Below, piece after piece: positions 20,701 to 30,394 of a DNA stretch of 64,000 nt. Position numbers and translations under genes: made by a program. This DNA comes from Phycisphaerae bacterium (GTDB lineage: Bacteria; Chloroflexota; Anaerolineae; 4572-78; J111), in the NCBI GenBank assembly GCA_028285035.1, contig JANQQF010000062.1:80492-144491 (forward strand), given 5' to 3'. The notes under the pieces were generated by a model, which saw only the letters and a program-made list of their open reading frames with translations, did no database searches and had not been told where the DNA came from. How positions within the stretch are numbered: the stretch's first letter is position 1; the number at the start of each line of letters is the position of its first letter.

Positions 20701-20811
20701 CTAGTTTGTGTAATTGGTGGCTGAAAATCAAAATGTGGTTATCAGAACACAGATTTTTTGATTCCAAAAATATGTCAAAATTATTATCTACCTCGTGACC
20801 CAAGGGGGATT

Positions 20812-23800
20812 ATGAACCAAAAACAATTGAAAGGGTTTAGTAAATGCATTATAAAAACCATCACTATTCCCGTCATTTTATTAGTGGTGTTTATTTTGAC
20901 CCCCGCAGCTCAAGCCCAGCTAGGAACTAAGGTGAGCATCATTGGATCGGATTCATTGACTAATAGAAAGGGTACTAACAGCGTGGCGTGGGGGGATTGG
21001 GATAATGATGGTGATCTTGATCTCGCTGTGGGAAATGATGTTTCTTTTGGTGGAGTTAATCAAGTGTATGAGAACGAGGGGGGGCAACTGGGATCAACCC
21101 CCGCTTGGGAGTCGACGGGGGATAGAAAGGGTACTAACAGCGTAGCGTGGGGAGATTGGGATAATGATGGCGATCTCGATCTAGCCATTGGGAATGGAGC
21201 CTCCGGTGGTAGTGTTAATCAAGTATATGAGAACGAAGGAGGGCAACTGGGATCAACCCCCGCTTGGGAGTCGACGGGGGATAGCAAGTATACTAGAAGT
21301 GTGGCATGGGGTGATGTGGATGGCGATGGTGATCTCGATCTCGCCATTGGGAATGATGGAGATGTCAATCAAGTGTATGAGAATGAGGGGGGACGACTGG
21401 GCTCAAGCCCCACCTGGGAGTCGATCGGTGATAGTAAGCGGACTTATAGCGTAACGTGGGGAGATTGGGATAATGATGGTGATCTCGATCTCGCCGTAGG
21501 AAATAATGGAATCAACCAGGTATATGAGAATGAGGGGGGGCGATTAGGAGATAGTCCTGCTTGGGAGTCGACGAGGGATAGCAAAAAGACTAATAGCGTA
21601 ATGTGGGGTGATGTGGATGGCGATGGTGATCTCGATCTCGCCGTTGGGAATTTATATAATGTCAATCAGGTGTATGAGAATGAGGGAGGACGGCTGGGGG
21701 CCAGCCCCGCCTGGGAGTCGATCGGTGATAGTAAGCGAACCGAGAGCATAGCGTGGGGAGATTGGGATGGGGATGGTGACCTCGATCTCGCCGTCGGGAA
21801 TTATGGAGAAGAAGTCAATCAGGTGTATGAGAACGAAGGGGGACAACTGGGGGCCAGCCCAGCTTGGGAGTCCGATGATAGCAGGTTGACCTATAGTGTG
21901 GCGTGGGGGGATTGGGATGGCGATGGCGATCTCGATCTTGCTGTTGGGAATTGGGATGACGTTAACCAAGTGTATGAGAACAAGGGAGGTAAATTAGGGA
22001 TCAGCCCAGCCTGGCAGTCAACCAGTGATAGCAATCGTCGTACCTATAGTGTGGCGTGGGGGGATTGGGATGGCGATGGCGACCTCGATCTTGCTGCCGG
22101 GAATGATGATGTTAACCAAGTGTATGAGAACGAATGGGGGCAACTGGGGGCTAGCCCCACTTGGCAGTCGACCAGTGATAGCAATCGTCGTACCTATAGT
22201 GTGGCGTGGGGGGATTGGGATGGCGATGGCGATCTCGATCTTGCTGTTGGTAATTCGAATTGGACTGATGTCAATCAGGTATATGAGAATGAAGGGGGGC
22301 AACTGGGGACTAGCCCCGCCTGGGAGCCAACAGGTGGTAGCGGGGATACTTATAGCGTGGCGTGGGGGGATTGGGATGGCGATGGCGATCTCGACCTTGC
22401 TGTTGGGAATGATGAGGAGAACCAGGTGTATGAGAATGAAGGGGGGCAACTGGGAACCAGCCCCGCCTGGGAGTCGGATGATAGCAGGTTGACCTATAGT
22501 GTAGCGTGGGGAGATTGGGATGGCGATGGCGATCTCGATCTTGCTGTTGGGAATGGGGATTTTTTTGGTGGGGAAAATCAGGTGTATGAGAACGAAGGGG
22601 GGTACCTGGGGACCAGCCCAGCTTGGCAGTCGACGAAGGATAGAAAGTATACCTATAGTGTAGCGTGGGGAGATTGGGATGGCGATGGCGATCTCGACCT
22701 TGCTGTTGGGAATGGGGGAAATGTCAATCAGGTATATGAGAATGAAGGGGGGCAACTGGGGACCAGCCCCGCCTGGGAGTCGGATGATAGCAGGTTGACC
22801 TATAGTGTGGCGTGGGGGGATTGGGATGGCGATGGCGATCTCGATCTTGCTGTTGGGAATCAGGGAAATGTCAATCAGGTGTATGAGAATGAAGGAGGAC
22901 AATTGGGGACTAGCCCAGCTTGGGAGTCGATGGGTGATGGCAAGGATACCTATAGTGTGGCGTGGGGGGATTGGGATGGCGATGGCGATCTCGATCTTGC
23001 TGTTGGGAATGGGGGATATCCTGGTGAAGTCAATCAGGTGTATGAAAATGTCGGTGGCGACTTTAGCCAGACCTTGACAATTGTTCCGCCGAAGGGGGCT
23101 GGGGCCAACTTTTATGGCTCATCAACCATTTTGTCTAAACCGACAATCGATATTGTGGTTTCCCTGGCTGATCCGGCCAGTCAGCCGGTACGGATGCTCC
23201 GGGCCTATTTTTCGCCCACTGGAGGGGGGCAGTGGTTCCCCGCTACTCTGGTGAACACCCAAATTAGGAATTTGGCGACCTCACCCTCCGGCATCACCCA
23301 TACCCTCACTTGGCAGGCTGATGACGATTTGATCAAGAGTGATAACGTAATCTTCCGTATCGCTGCTGATCAGGGGGGGGCTGGCCCTTTTCAATGGCCT
23401 TCCGCCTGGGCTCAGACCTTTCCCTTCCGGGTAGAGGCGGCTGAGTGGTATACTAAAGTCATTAGCGGTACCCAACCCGTCGAAGGAGCTGCAATTTATC
23501 AAGCAGGACAACTAGTCACTAAAACGGTAAGTAGCTCCTATCTAACCAATCGAGCCGGTCTAGGTAGCCTAGAAAACCCGATTTCGGGGCAACCCCTAAT
23601 TGCCCTCAAGCAAACCAAAGAACAAACCACCACTCGTGCCGCCCACGATGGCTGGGCCTATCGAACGTATCTGACCAGCCTCAACTTGGATGATGGAGGC
23701 AATCCCCAACCTGATACGATTGGCAACCCAGGCCAACAACTCATCACCATTCGTCCAGACGACTCACTGACCTTGTTCAACATCGTCGTCTCCATCGAAT

Positions 23801-25512
23801 GGGATGCGACGGAGGAATACATTGCGGATATCGAAGATGCGTTTCGCAAAGCCTCGGACTACCTCTATGACGTGACCGATGGGCAGATGGCGTTTGGACA
23901 GGTGAGCATCTATGACAATGCTGAACATTGGGCGGATGCGGACTTCCAATTCTCAACCAAAAACACGGTGCGGCCTTATGCCTTTGTGGGAGGCATTATC
24001 TCTGAGGATAAGGCCCATACCATTCGTGTTGGCCGGTTTTGGCGTAGAGAGGGTGGCAATCGCGGGGCGTGGAATGAGCCGGATGGATACCGAACTCTCA
24101 TCCACGAGTTTGCCCACTATGCCCTTTATTTAGAAGATGAATATTTTGTTCGTGGGGTTGATGAAGATGGTAATTTGATTGCAGATCAGAACGTCTCCTG
24201 TACTGATCCACTCATCAAAGCGAGTTCGGCTGGGGATGAAACCAACGCCAGTGTGATGTACTGGCACTACCACGCGAGTGAATTCGCTGGGGCGGATCGT
24301 TGGAATGACAATTGTAAGGCGACCCAGCAACACTTGGTCAATGGCCAATCGGATTGGGAAACCATTTCCGAGCATTATAGCGGGGCAGACTGGACCATCA
24401 ATACCCCCAGCAGTCGGGGCAATGTGATGGCTGGGCCAACCAAATTTCCGACGAACTTGTTACCTTTCCCAGCCATCGCCATCAACAATACGGGAGAAGT
24501 GGACGGAGAGGCACTTCAAGTTACAATTACCGATCCCACAGGAGAACCCATCCACAATGCCTTGGTCGCCCTTTATATCAAAAGGCCAGAGGGTACAGTG
24601 GCCATTGACCAGGGCCTAAGTGATCCTGCCGGTCGAATCGAGGTGTATGGGGCGCAGGTTGGCGACATCATCCAATCGGCCACCTTTGATGGGGCCCTGA
24701 CAGGCAGTGCGCCGGTTGTTGCGGGGTCGACAACCTACGACCTCAAACTCTTTCCCCCTGATCTCAGTCGGGGGCAGGCTGGGGCAACCAGTGGTCCGCC
24801 TTATCTCACCCTCAGACCGAGTGCTGATGGGGACGCCGTTTCCCTAAAGGTGTATGGTACCTACGCCGGCGGCACGCTCACCGCCATCCTGATTCCAAAT
24901 GAGGGTGGCGGATCGCCCCAATCCGCCCCACTGGCTTACAGCCCCACGGATCAGGCCCACATTGGGCAAGTAAATTTCAACGGTGTCGGCTTGGGCACGG
25001 GCAAAGTCCAGATCAGTGGCCCAGCCCTGTCCGCCATCATCAACAGCGACTACAACCTGCAACAACTGCACAATGACCAATCGACCACCCTCTTTTCCGA
25101 AGATGGCAACTTTGAGTTTCATCTACCCGTGGACAGCCTTGCTGTGACGCGAGCCTATGCCACAGTGATGCCCACGGGCTATGTGCCCGGTCCGTTGCCC
25201 GAAGCGATGTCCGTGATCGGCAGTGCCTATGAGGTGCGCCTATCCGACCTAAGCCCCGAATTACAAAAAGACGGCGTAGTCCGCCTTCATTATCATCCCG
25301 AAGTGATGGGCGTATACACTCAGACCGCCATCTTCCGCTGGCAACCAAATCTAGACGGTAGCGGGACCTGGCATTCTCTCGGCGGCATCCCCAGTGACAC
25401 TGACAATGCTTGGGCCGTATCTGCCCGCCGACCGGGGATTTATGCGCTGATGGGGGTTGATGTTACACCGCCAGCTGGAACTATTTATTTACCAGTGATT
25501 GTGAAGAATTAA
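20812..25512 (+). CDS. Secreted FG-GAP(x14) CLCA-type zinc metallopeptidase, array copy 4
   Basis: The ATG at 20812 has AGGGGG 5 bases upstream and begins a good signal peptide (cleavage AQA-Q after residue 35). An earlier in-frame ATG at 20758 is less likely. The 1566-residue protein has 14 FG-GAP repeats (SVAWGDWDGDGDLDLAVGN) that are nearly identical even as DNA, separated by a constant NQVYENEGGQLGxSPAWES linker. HEFAHYALYLEDEY begins at H1098, followed by NASVMYWHY. In the conserved C-terminal region LSDLSPELQKDG replaces the usual LSGAxxELEKxG. The tail is TIYLPVIVKN. The head binds calcium by family analogy. The uniform repeats point to recent amplification or homogenisation. A surface location is inferred. 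Confidence 0.88.
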   Translation: MNQKQLKGFSKCIIKTITIPVILLVVFILTPAAQAQLGTKVSIIGSDSLTNRKGTNSVAWGDWDNDGDLDLAVGNDVSFGGVNQVYENEGGQLGSTPAWESTGDRKGTNSVAWGDWDNDGDLDLAIGNGASGGSVNQVYENEGGQLGSTPAWESTGDSKYTRSVAWGDVDGDGDLDLAIGNDGDVNQVYENEGGRLGSSPTWESIGDSKRTYSVTWGDWDNDGDLDLAVGNNGINQVYENEGGRLGDSPAWESTRDSKKTNSVMWGDVDGDGDLDLAVGNLYNVNQVYENEGGRLGASPAWESIGDSKRTESIAWGDWDGDGDLDLAVGNYGEEVNQVYENEGGQLGASPAWESDDSRLTYSVAWGDWDGDGDLDLAVGNWDDVNQVYENKGGKLGISPAWQSTSDSNRRTYSVAWGDWDGDGDLDLAAGNDDVNQVYENEWGQLGASPTWQSTSDSNRRTYSVAWGDWDGDGDLDLAVGNSNWTDVNQVYENEGGQLGTSPAWEPTGGSGDTYSVAWGDWDGDGDLDLAVGNDEENQVYENEGGQLGTSPAWESDDSRLTYSVAWGDWDGDGDLDLAVGNGDFFGGENQVYENEGGYLGTSPAWQSTKDRKYTYSVAWGDWDGDGDLDLAVGNGGNVNQVYENEGGQLGTSPAWESDDSRLTYSVAWGDWDGDGDLDLAVGNQGNVNQVYENEGGQLGTSPAWESMGDGKDTYSVAWGDWDGDGDLDLAVGNGGYPGEVNQVYENVGGDFSQTLTIVPPKGAGANFYGSSTILSKPTIDIVVSLADPASQPVRMLRAYFSPTGGGQWFPATLVNTQIRNLATSPSGITHTLTWQADDDLIKSDNVIFRIAADQGGAGPFQWPSAWAQTFPFRVEAAEWYTKVISGTQPVEGAAIYQAGQLVTKTVSSSYLTNRAGLGSLENPISGQPLIALKQTKEQTTTRAAHDGWAYRTYLTSLNLDDGGNPQPDTIGNPGQQLITIRPDDSLTLFNIVVSIEWDATEEYIADIEDAFRKASDYLYDVTDGQMAFGQVSIYDNAEHWADADFQFSTKNTVRPYAFVGGIISEDKAHTIRVGRFWRREGGNRGAWNEPDGYRTLIHEFAHYALYLEDEYFVRGVDEDGNLIADQNVSCTDPLIKASSAGDETNASVMYWHYHASEFAGADRWNDNCKATQQHLVNGQSDWETISEHYSGADWTINTPSSRGNVMAGPTKFPTNLLPFPAIAINNTGEVDGEALQVTITDPTGEPIHNALVALYIKRPEGTVAIDQGLSDPAGRIEVYGAQVGDIIQSATFDGALTGSAPVVAGSTTYDLKLFPPDLSRGQAGATSGPPYLTLRPSADGDAVSLKVYGTYAGGTLTAILIPNEGGGSPQSAPLAYSPTDQAHIGQVNFNGVGLGTGKVQISGPALSAIINSDYNLQQLHNDQSTTLFSEDGNFEFHLPVDSLAVTRAYATVMPTGYVPGPLPEAMSVIGSAYEVRLSDLSPELQKDGVVRLHYHPEVMGVYTQTAIFRWQPNLDGSGTWHSLGGIPSDTDNAWAVSARRPGIYALMGVDVTPPAGTIYLPVIVKN
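20985..23055 (+). repeat. In-gene tandem repeat, 14 units of about 150 bases
   Basis: Fourteen head-to-tail units encode the FG-GAP blades of copy 4. The core GGGGATTGGGATGGCGATGG recurs with few changes in units 6-14, whereas units 1-5 vary more (DNDGD, WGDV forms). Unit length differs through short insertions such as FGGEN and SNWTDVN in one loop. This is coding repetition, not CRISPR. Confidence 0.9.
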
Positions 25513-25717
25513 GTGAGGTGAGATGAGATTTCAGCATAAAATGATTACAAAGTTGGTCGCTAAGCTCTGTATTCGGCAACAGGGTAGAGGCGACGATAAG
25601 GCACGCTCATTTGCAGTTGACGTCGCCTGTAGCCTATTTCAAGCCTTCCCAAAGGACGAAACCAAAGCAAAGTTCCCCTCTCTGGGAGGTAGAGGGAGAC
25701 TACTCAGCCTGACTGTT
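25513..25717. other. Leader of array copy 5 with in-frame extension and GC-rich dyad
   Basis: The frame of the next gene stays open back to an ATG at 25523 (GAGG 5 bases upstream). Starting there would put 65 hydrophilic residues before the signal peptide. The segment contains CCCTCT and AGAGGG arms around CTGGGAGGT (about 25677-25696), resembling interspersed palindromic repeats. Either translation starts at 25718, or a repeat insertion has extended the N-terminus. Confidence 0.5.
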
Positions 25718-28700
25718 ATGAATTTCCTCAAGCTGGCGGGCAGCCTATTGGGCCTCATTTATCTTCTTTCCCCGACTCTGGTTTCCGCTCAGGTGCCTAC
25801 ATTTGACGAGAAGCATAACTTCGGCACCGGGAGTGACTCAACTTTCAGCGTGGCGGTGGGAGATATGGATGGTGATGGCGACCTCGATATCATCACCGGA
25901 AATAGCAGCCAACAAAATGTAGTGTATCTGAATGATGGGGCGGGCAATTTTGGGAGTAGTCGTAATTTTGGCACTGGTAGTGATGGGGGTGGCATAGCGG
26001 TAGGCGATATAGATGGCGATGGCCACCTTGACATCGTTACTAGTGGGGTGGTGTATTTGAATGATGGCGAGGGGAATTTTGGGTCCAGCCGCAACTTCGG
26101 CACCGAGGGTCACTCAACTTCCAGCGTGGCGGTGGGGGATATGGATAGTGATGGCGACCTCGATATCATCACCGGTAATTTTTATCAACAAAATGTAGTG
26201 TATCTGAATGATGGGGCGGGCAATTTTGGGAGTAGTCATAACTTCGGCACTGAGAGTGATTGGACCAGTGACGTAGCAATTGGTGATGTTGATGGCGACG
26301 GGCACCTTGATATCGTCACCGGAAATAGTGACCAAAATGTAATTTATCTCAATAATGGCGAGGGGAATTTTGGCTCTAGTCGCAACTTCGGCTTAACTTA
26401 TAATAGTGTTACTAATAGTGTGGCAGTGGGTGATCTTAATAACGACGGTCATCTTGATATCATCACCGGAGATGCTTATAACCCATATGTTATTGATGAA
26501 TTCGGGGATAACGTAGTCTATCTCAATGATGGAACGGGAAACTTTAACACTGGTCACTACTTCGGCGACTTGGGTGATAATACTGAGAGTCTGACGATTG
26601 GCGATGTTGATGGCGACGGTCATCTCGATATTATCACCGGGATTGGAGATGATTCAGCTAATGGCATTAACGGGCAGAATGTGGTCTACCTTAATGATGG
26701 TGAGGGAAATTTTGATATCGCTCGCAATTTCGGCACCGGGAGTGACTCAACTTTCAGCGTGGCAGTCGGCGATGTCGATGACGATGGTGACCTCGATATC
26801 ATCACTGGAAATGAGGGGCAACAGAATGTCATCTACCTCAATCACGGGCAGGGTAATTTTGGAACCAGCCGTTACCTCGGCGGCTTGAATGATAATACCA
26901 CTAGCTTGGCAGTGGGTGATGTTGATAGTGACGGTGACCTCGATATCATCACCGGGATTAAATATGGCGAACCTATTGATGCCGCGAATTATGTGGTATA
27001 TCTGAATAACGGAGTGGGCAATTTTAGCTCCAGTTACAACTTCGGTATTTGGAGTTATGATACCTGGAGCCTAGCAGTGGGTGATGTCGATGATGATGGT
27101 CACCTCGATATCGTTACTGGTAATAGTGGTGATAACGTAATCTATCTCAATGATGGGGTGGGTAATTTTGGAATCCACCACAACTTTGGCACTGGAAGCG
27201 ATCAGACCATCAGCGTGGCAGTGGGTGATGTTGATAGCGACGGTGACCTCGATATCATCACCGGAAATAGCGGTGATCCAAACACAGTCTACCTCAATGA
27301 CGGGGTGGGTAATTTCACCCCCCATCACAACTTCGGTACTGAGGATGATTGGACCCGTGACCTGGTGATCGGTGATGTCGATGGCGACGCTCACCTTGAT
27401 ATCATCACCGGAAATAGTGGCCAACAAAATGTGGTCTACCTTAATGATGGCAATGGCAACTTTGGCACTGCCCGTAACTTCGGCACGGGGACCGATCGGA
27501 CCACCAGCGTAGCAATCGGCGATGTCGATGACGATGGTGACCTCGATATCATCACCGGAAATATTAGTCAGCAGAATGTGGTCTACCTCAATGATGGCAA
27601 TGGTAACTTTGGCATCGGCCACAACTTCGGCACCAGTAGTGATCAGACCATCAGCGTGGCAGTCGGCGATATCAACGGTGACGGTCACCTCGATATTGTC
27701 ACTGGCAATTATAGTTATGAGCGGAACAAGGTCTACCTCAATGATGGCAATGGTAACTTTGGCACTGCCCGTAACTTCGGTTTCGATTATTTTGTTGATA
27801 CCGGTAATGTGGCGTTGGGTGATGTCGATGGCGATGGTCGGCTCGATATCATCACCGGAAATGAGGGGCAACAGAATGTTATCTACCTCAACACATTTCG
27901 CTCCACCTTAGGGCTGCTCAACACCCTCCCACGGATTACCATTCCCCGACCGATCTCAACGGGATTGGCCAATTTCTTCTCAACGCCGGTGATCCTCAAT
28001 CAACCCACCATTTCTTTCACATACACACTTTTCGACGACGAAAGCGATCCTGTCCGTTTCATCCAGGCTTACTACTCACCCAATGGTGGCGGTCAATGGT
28101 TACCAGCAACGCTGACACCTGAAACTCAAACCACCTACCTACCGACCTTGCCCTCTGGTATCACTCACACGCTTACCTGGCAGGCTGATGCCGACCTAAT
28201 CAAAAATGACAATGTTGCCTTTCGAATTGAGGCCTACGAAGGATTTGCTAGCCACCCTGGTCCTTTTCAGTATTCCTATGTCTCGGCTCATACCTTCCCC
28301 TTCCGGGTGGAAGCCGCTGAATGGTATTTAAAAGTTATCAACGGGACCGCTCCAGTAGAGGGTGCCGCAATTTATCAGGCTGGTCAATTGATTACAGAAA
28401 GTGTGGGCGGTTCTAATTTAACCAATCCAGCCGGTCTGGCTCGTCTGGAAAATCCGACCGCTGGACAAGCTATTGTCGCGATTAAGCCAACCAAAATGCA
28501 AACCACTACTCGCGCTACCCACAACGGCTGGGCCTATCGCACCTACTTGACCAGCCTCAATTTGGATGGTGAGGGTACCCCTCAATCGGATGTCATTGGT
28601 GAAGAGTCTGGCCCACAGCTGATTACCATTCGGGCAAATGACTCACTGACCTTGTTCAACATCGTCGTCTCGATTGAATGGGATGCAACAGAGGAATACA

Positions 28701-30388
28701 TCACAATGATTGAAGACTCATTTCACAAAGCCTCGAACTACCTCTACGATGTGACGGATGGGCAGATGGCGTTTGAGCAGGTGACGATCTACGACAATGC
28801 AGAGAATTGGTCGGATGCGGACTTTCAGTTTTCAACCAAAAACACGGTGCGGCCTTATGCTTTTGTGGGCGGCATTACCTCTGACGATAAAGCCCATACC
28901 ATCCGGGTTGGTCGATTTTGGAGTAGACAAGGGGGCAATCGGGGGGCGTGGAACGAACCGGATGGCTATCGAACCCTCATTCACGAATTTGCCCATTATG
29001 CCCTCCATTTGCAGGATGAGTACATTGCCCGAAGTGTCGATGATGATGGGAATTTGAAAGCAGACGGAAATGCCGCCTGTACCGATCCGTTGATTAAAAA
29101 GAGCACATCAGGCGATGCCACCAATGCCAGCATCATGTATTGGCCCTACAACACCAGTGAGTTAGTCGGGGCAGATGACTGGAATGAAAACTGTCGTGAA
29201 ACCCTACAACACTTTGTCAATGGCAAGTCGGATTGGGAGACGGTGGTTGAGCATTATGGTGGGACAGGCTGGATCATCAATACTCCGACCAGTCGAGGTG
29301 GGGTGATGGCTGGGCCAGATCGCTTCCCCAATGACCTGCTCCCATTTCCCGAGTTTACCGTCAACAACAGCGGGCAAACCGAGGGAGAAGCCCTTCAGGT
29401 CAAAATCATTGACCCTGCGGGCGAGCCAGTTCACAATGCATTGGTGGCCCTCTATACCTCGGAAGAAACAGCAAGGATCGCTATTGATCAGGGCTTGAGT
29501 GATGTCTCTGGCCGGATCGACGTTTATGGAGCCGAGGTGGGGGATACGATCAAAGTGGCCACCTTTGATGGAGCCTTGAGTCGAAGTGTAGAAGTGGTTG
29601 AAGGCCAGGATGGCTATGACATCCAGTTGGTTCCAACAGGTGCCAAGCGTAAAGGCTTAGCAGGCGGTTTGACCACTCCTTATCTGAACCTGATCCCTGG
29701 TGCAAAGGGTGACTCGATGTTTCTTGAAGTGCATGGGACAAATGATGGGGGCAATCTCATTGGGGTGCTTGCCCCTGGGGAAGAGGCTGGAAGCCCACCA
29801 CCCGCCCCATTAGCTTACAGCCCGACGGAGAACGCCTACACTAAACAGTTTAACTTTGATGGGGTCGCCTTAGGCACCGGCCAAGCCCAGGTGAGTGGGG
29901 TGGTTGGCAGCCAAATCGTGCAATTAAATAGCGACTATAATTTACTCCAAGTGCAGAAGATCCAAACCGCCACGCTTTACTCCGAAGATGGCAATTTTGA
30001 ATTTCACCTTCCCGTAAACAGTATTGAGGTTGACGAGGCATTCGCCACCGTCCTGCCCACTGGCTATGTGCCTAGCCCGTTACCCGAGGGGCTATCTGTC
30101 ATTGGCAATGCCTATGAAGTGCGACTATCTGGTGCAGAAACCGAATTGGAGAAGGATGGTGTGGTGCGGTTGCACTATCACCCCGAAGTGATGGGGGTGT
30201 ATAGCAATACCGCGATTTTTCATTGGGATGCCTTCAACCAGACCTGGGATCGTCAGAGCAGTGAACCCAATGATACGGACAACGCCTGGGCGGTCACGGC
30301 GAGGCGGTTGGGCATTTATGCCTTGCTGGGCGTTGATGTGACGCCGCCGGCTGGAACGATTTATTTGCCAGTTGTAATAAAGGAGTAA
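25718..30388 (+). CDS. Secreted FG-GAP(x14) CLCA-type zinc metallopeptidase, array copy 5
   Basis: I place the start at 25718 because it opens a compact signal peptide (MNFLKLAGSLLGLIYLLSPT, cleavage VSA-Q). No close ribosome-binding site is visible there, so the in-frame ATG at 25523 cannot be excluded. The 1556-residue product has 14 FG-GAP repeats of the SVAVGDVDDDGDLDIITGN type; the second is shortened. These are closer to copy 1 than to copies 2-4, sharing the YLNDGxGNFG linker. The zincin reads HEFAHYALHLQDEY from H1089, with NASIMYWPY. The CarboxypepD-reg-like and conserved beta modules follow, and the tail is TIYLPVVIKE. The next gene begins 6 bases after the stop, so the two are probably co-transcribed. 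Confidence 0.86.
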   Translation: MNFLKLAGSLLGLIYLLSPTLVSAQVPTFDEKHNFGTGSDSTFSVAVGDMDGDGDLDIITGNSSQQNVVYLNDGAGNFGSSRNFGTGSDGGGIAVGDIDGDGHLDIVTSGVVYLNDGEGNFGSSRNFGTEGHSTSSVAVGDMDSDGDLDIITGNFYQQNVVYLNDGAGNFGSSHNFGTESDWTSDVAIGDVDGDGHLDIVTGNSDQNVIYLNNGEGNFGSSRNFGLTYNSVTNSVAVGDLNNDGHLDIITGDAYNPYVIDEFGDNVVYLNDGTGNFNTGHYFGDLGDNTESLTIGDVDGDGHLDIITGIGDDSANGINGQNVVYLNDGEGNFDIARNFGTGSDSTFSVAVGDVDDDGDLDIITGNEGQQNVIYLNHGQGNFGTSRYLGGLNDNTTSLAVGDVDSDGDLDIITGIKYGEPIDAANYVVYLNNGVGNFSSSYNFGIWSYDTWSLAVGDVDDDGHLDIVTGNSGDNVIYLNDGVGNFGIHHNFGTGSDQTISVAVGDVDSDGDLDIITGNSGDPNTVYLNDGVGNFTPHHNFGTEDDWTRDLVIGDVDGDAHLDIITGNSGQQNVVYLNDGNGNFGTARNFGTGTDRTTSVAIGDVDDDGDLDIITGNISQQNVVYLNDGNGNFGIGHNFGTSSDQTISVAVGDINGDGHLDIVTGNYSYERNKVYLNDGNGNFGTARNFGFDYFVDTGNVALGDVDGDGRLDIITGNEGQQNVIYLNTFRSTLGLLNTLPRITIPRPISTGLANFFSTPVILNQPTISFTYTLFDDESDPVRFIQAYYSPNGGGQWLPATLTPETQTTYLPTLPSGITHTLTWQADADLIKNDNVAFRIEAYEGFASHPGPFQYSYVSAHTFPFRVEAAEWYLKVINGTAPVEGAAIYQAGQLITESVGGSNLTNPAGLARLENPTAGQAIVAIKPTKMQTTTRATHNGWAYRTYLTSLNLDGEGTPQSDVIGEESGPQLITIRANDSLTLFNIVVSIEWDATEEYITMIEDSFHKASNYLYDVTDGQMAFEQVTIYDNAENWSDADFQFSTKNTVRPYAFVGGITSDDKAHTIRVGRFWSRQGGNRGAWNEPDGYRTLIHEFAHYALHLQDEYIARSVDDDGNLKADGNAACTDPLIKKSTSGDATNASIMYWPYNTSELVGADDWNENCRETLQHFVNGKSDWETVVEHYGGTGWIINTPTSRGGVMAGPDRFPNDLLPFPEFTVNNSGQTEGEALQVKIIDPAGEPVHNALVALYTSEETARIAIDQGLSDVSGRIDVYGAEVGDTIKVATFDGALSRSVEVVEGQDGYDIQLVPTGAKRKGLAGGLTTPYLNLIPGAKGDSMFLEVHGTNDGGNLIGVLAPGEEAGSPPPAPLAYSPTENAYTKQFNFDGVALGTGQAQVSGVVGSQIVQLNSDYNLLQVQKIQTATLYSEDGNFEFHLPVNSIEVDEAFATVLPTGYVPSPLPEGLSVIGNAYEVRLSGAETELEKDGVVRLHYHPEVMGVYSNTAIFHWDAFNQTWDRQSSEPNDTDNAWAVTARRLGIYALLGVDVTPPAGTIYLPVVIKE

Positions 30389-30394
30389 TGGAGA

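Noticed and set aside
22018..22902. Long minus-strand frame (294 codons) of Ile/Pro-rich repeats
   Set aside because: It is the antisense shadow of the tandem FG-GAP repeats of protease copy 4; no ribosome-binding site and no family resemblance.
20985..23055. CRISPR-like periodic repeats
   Set aside because: Repeats are coding, about 150 bases long, with family-typical Asp-rich calcium loops; no 24-40 base repeats with unique spacers.
27071..27871. Minus-strand frame of 266 codons
   Set aside because: Antisense shadow of the FG-GAP repeats of protease copy 5.
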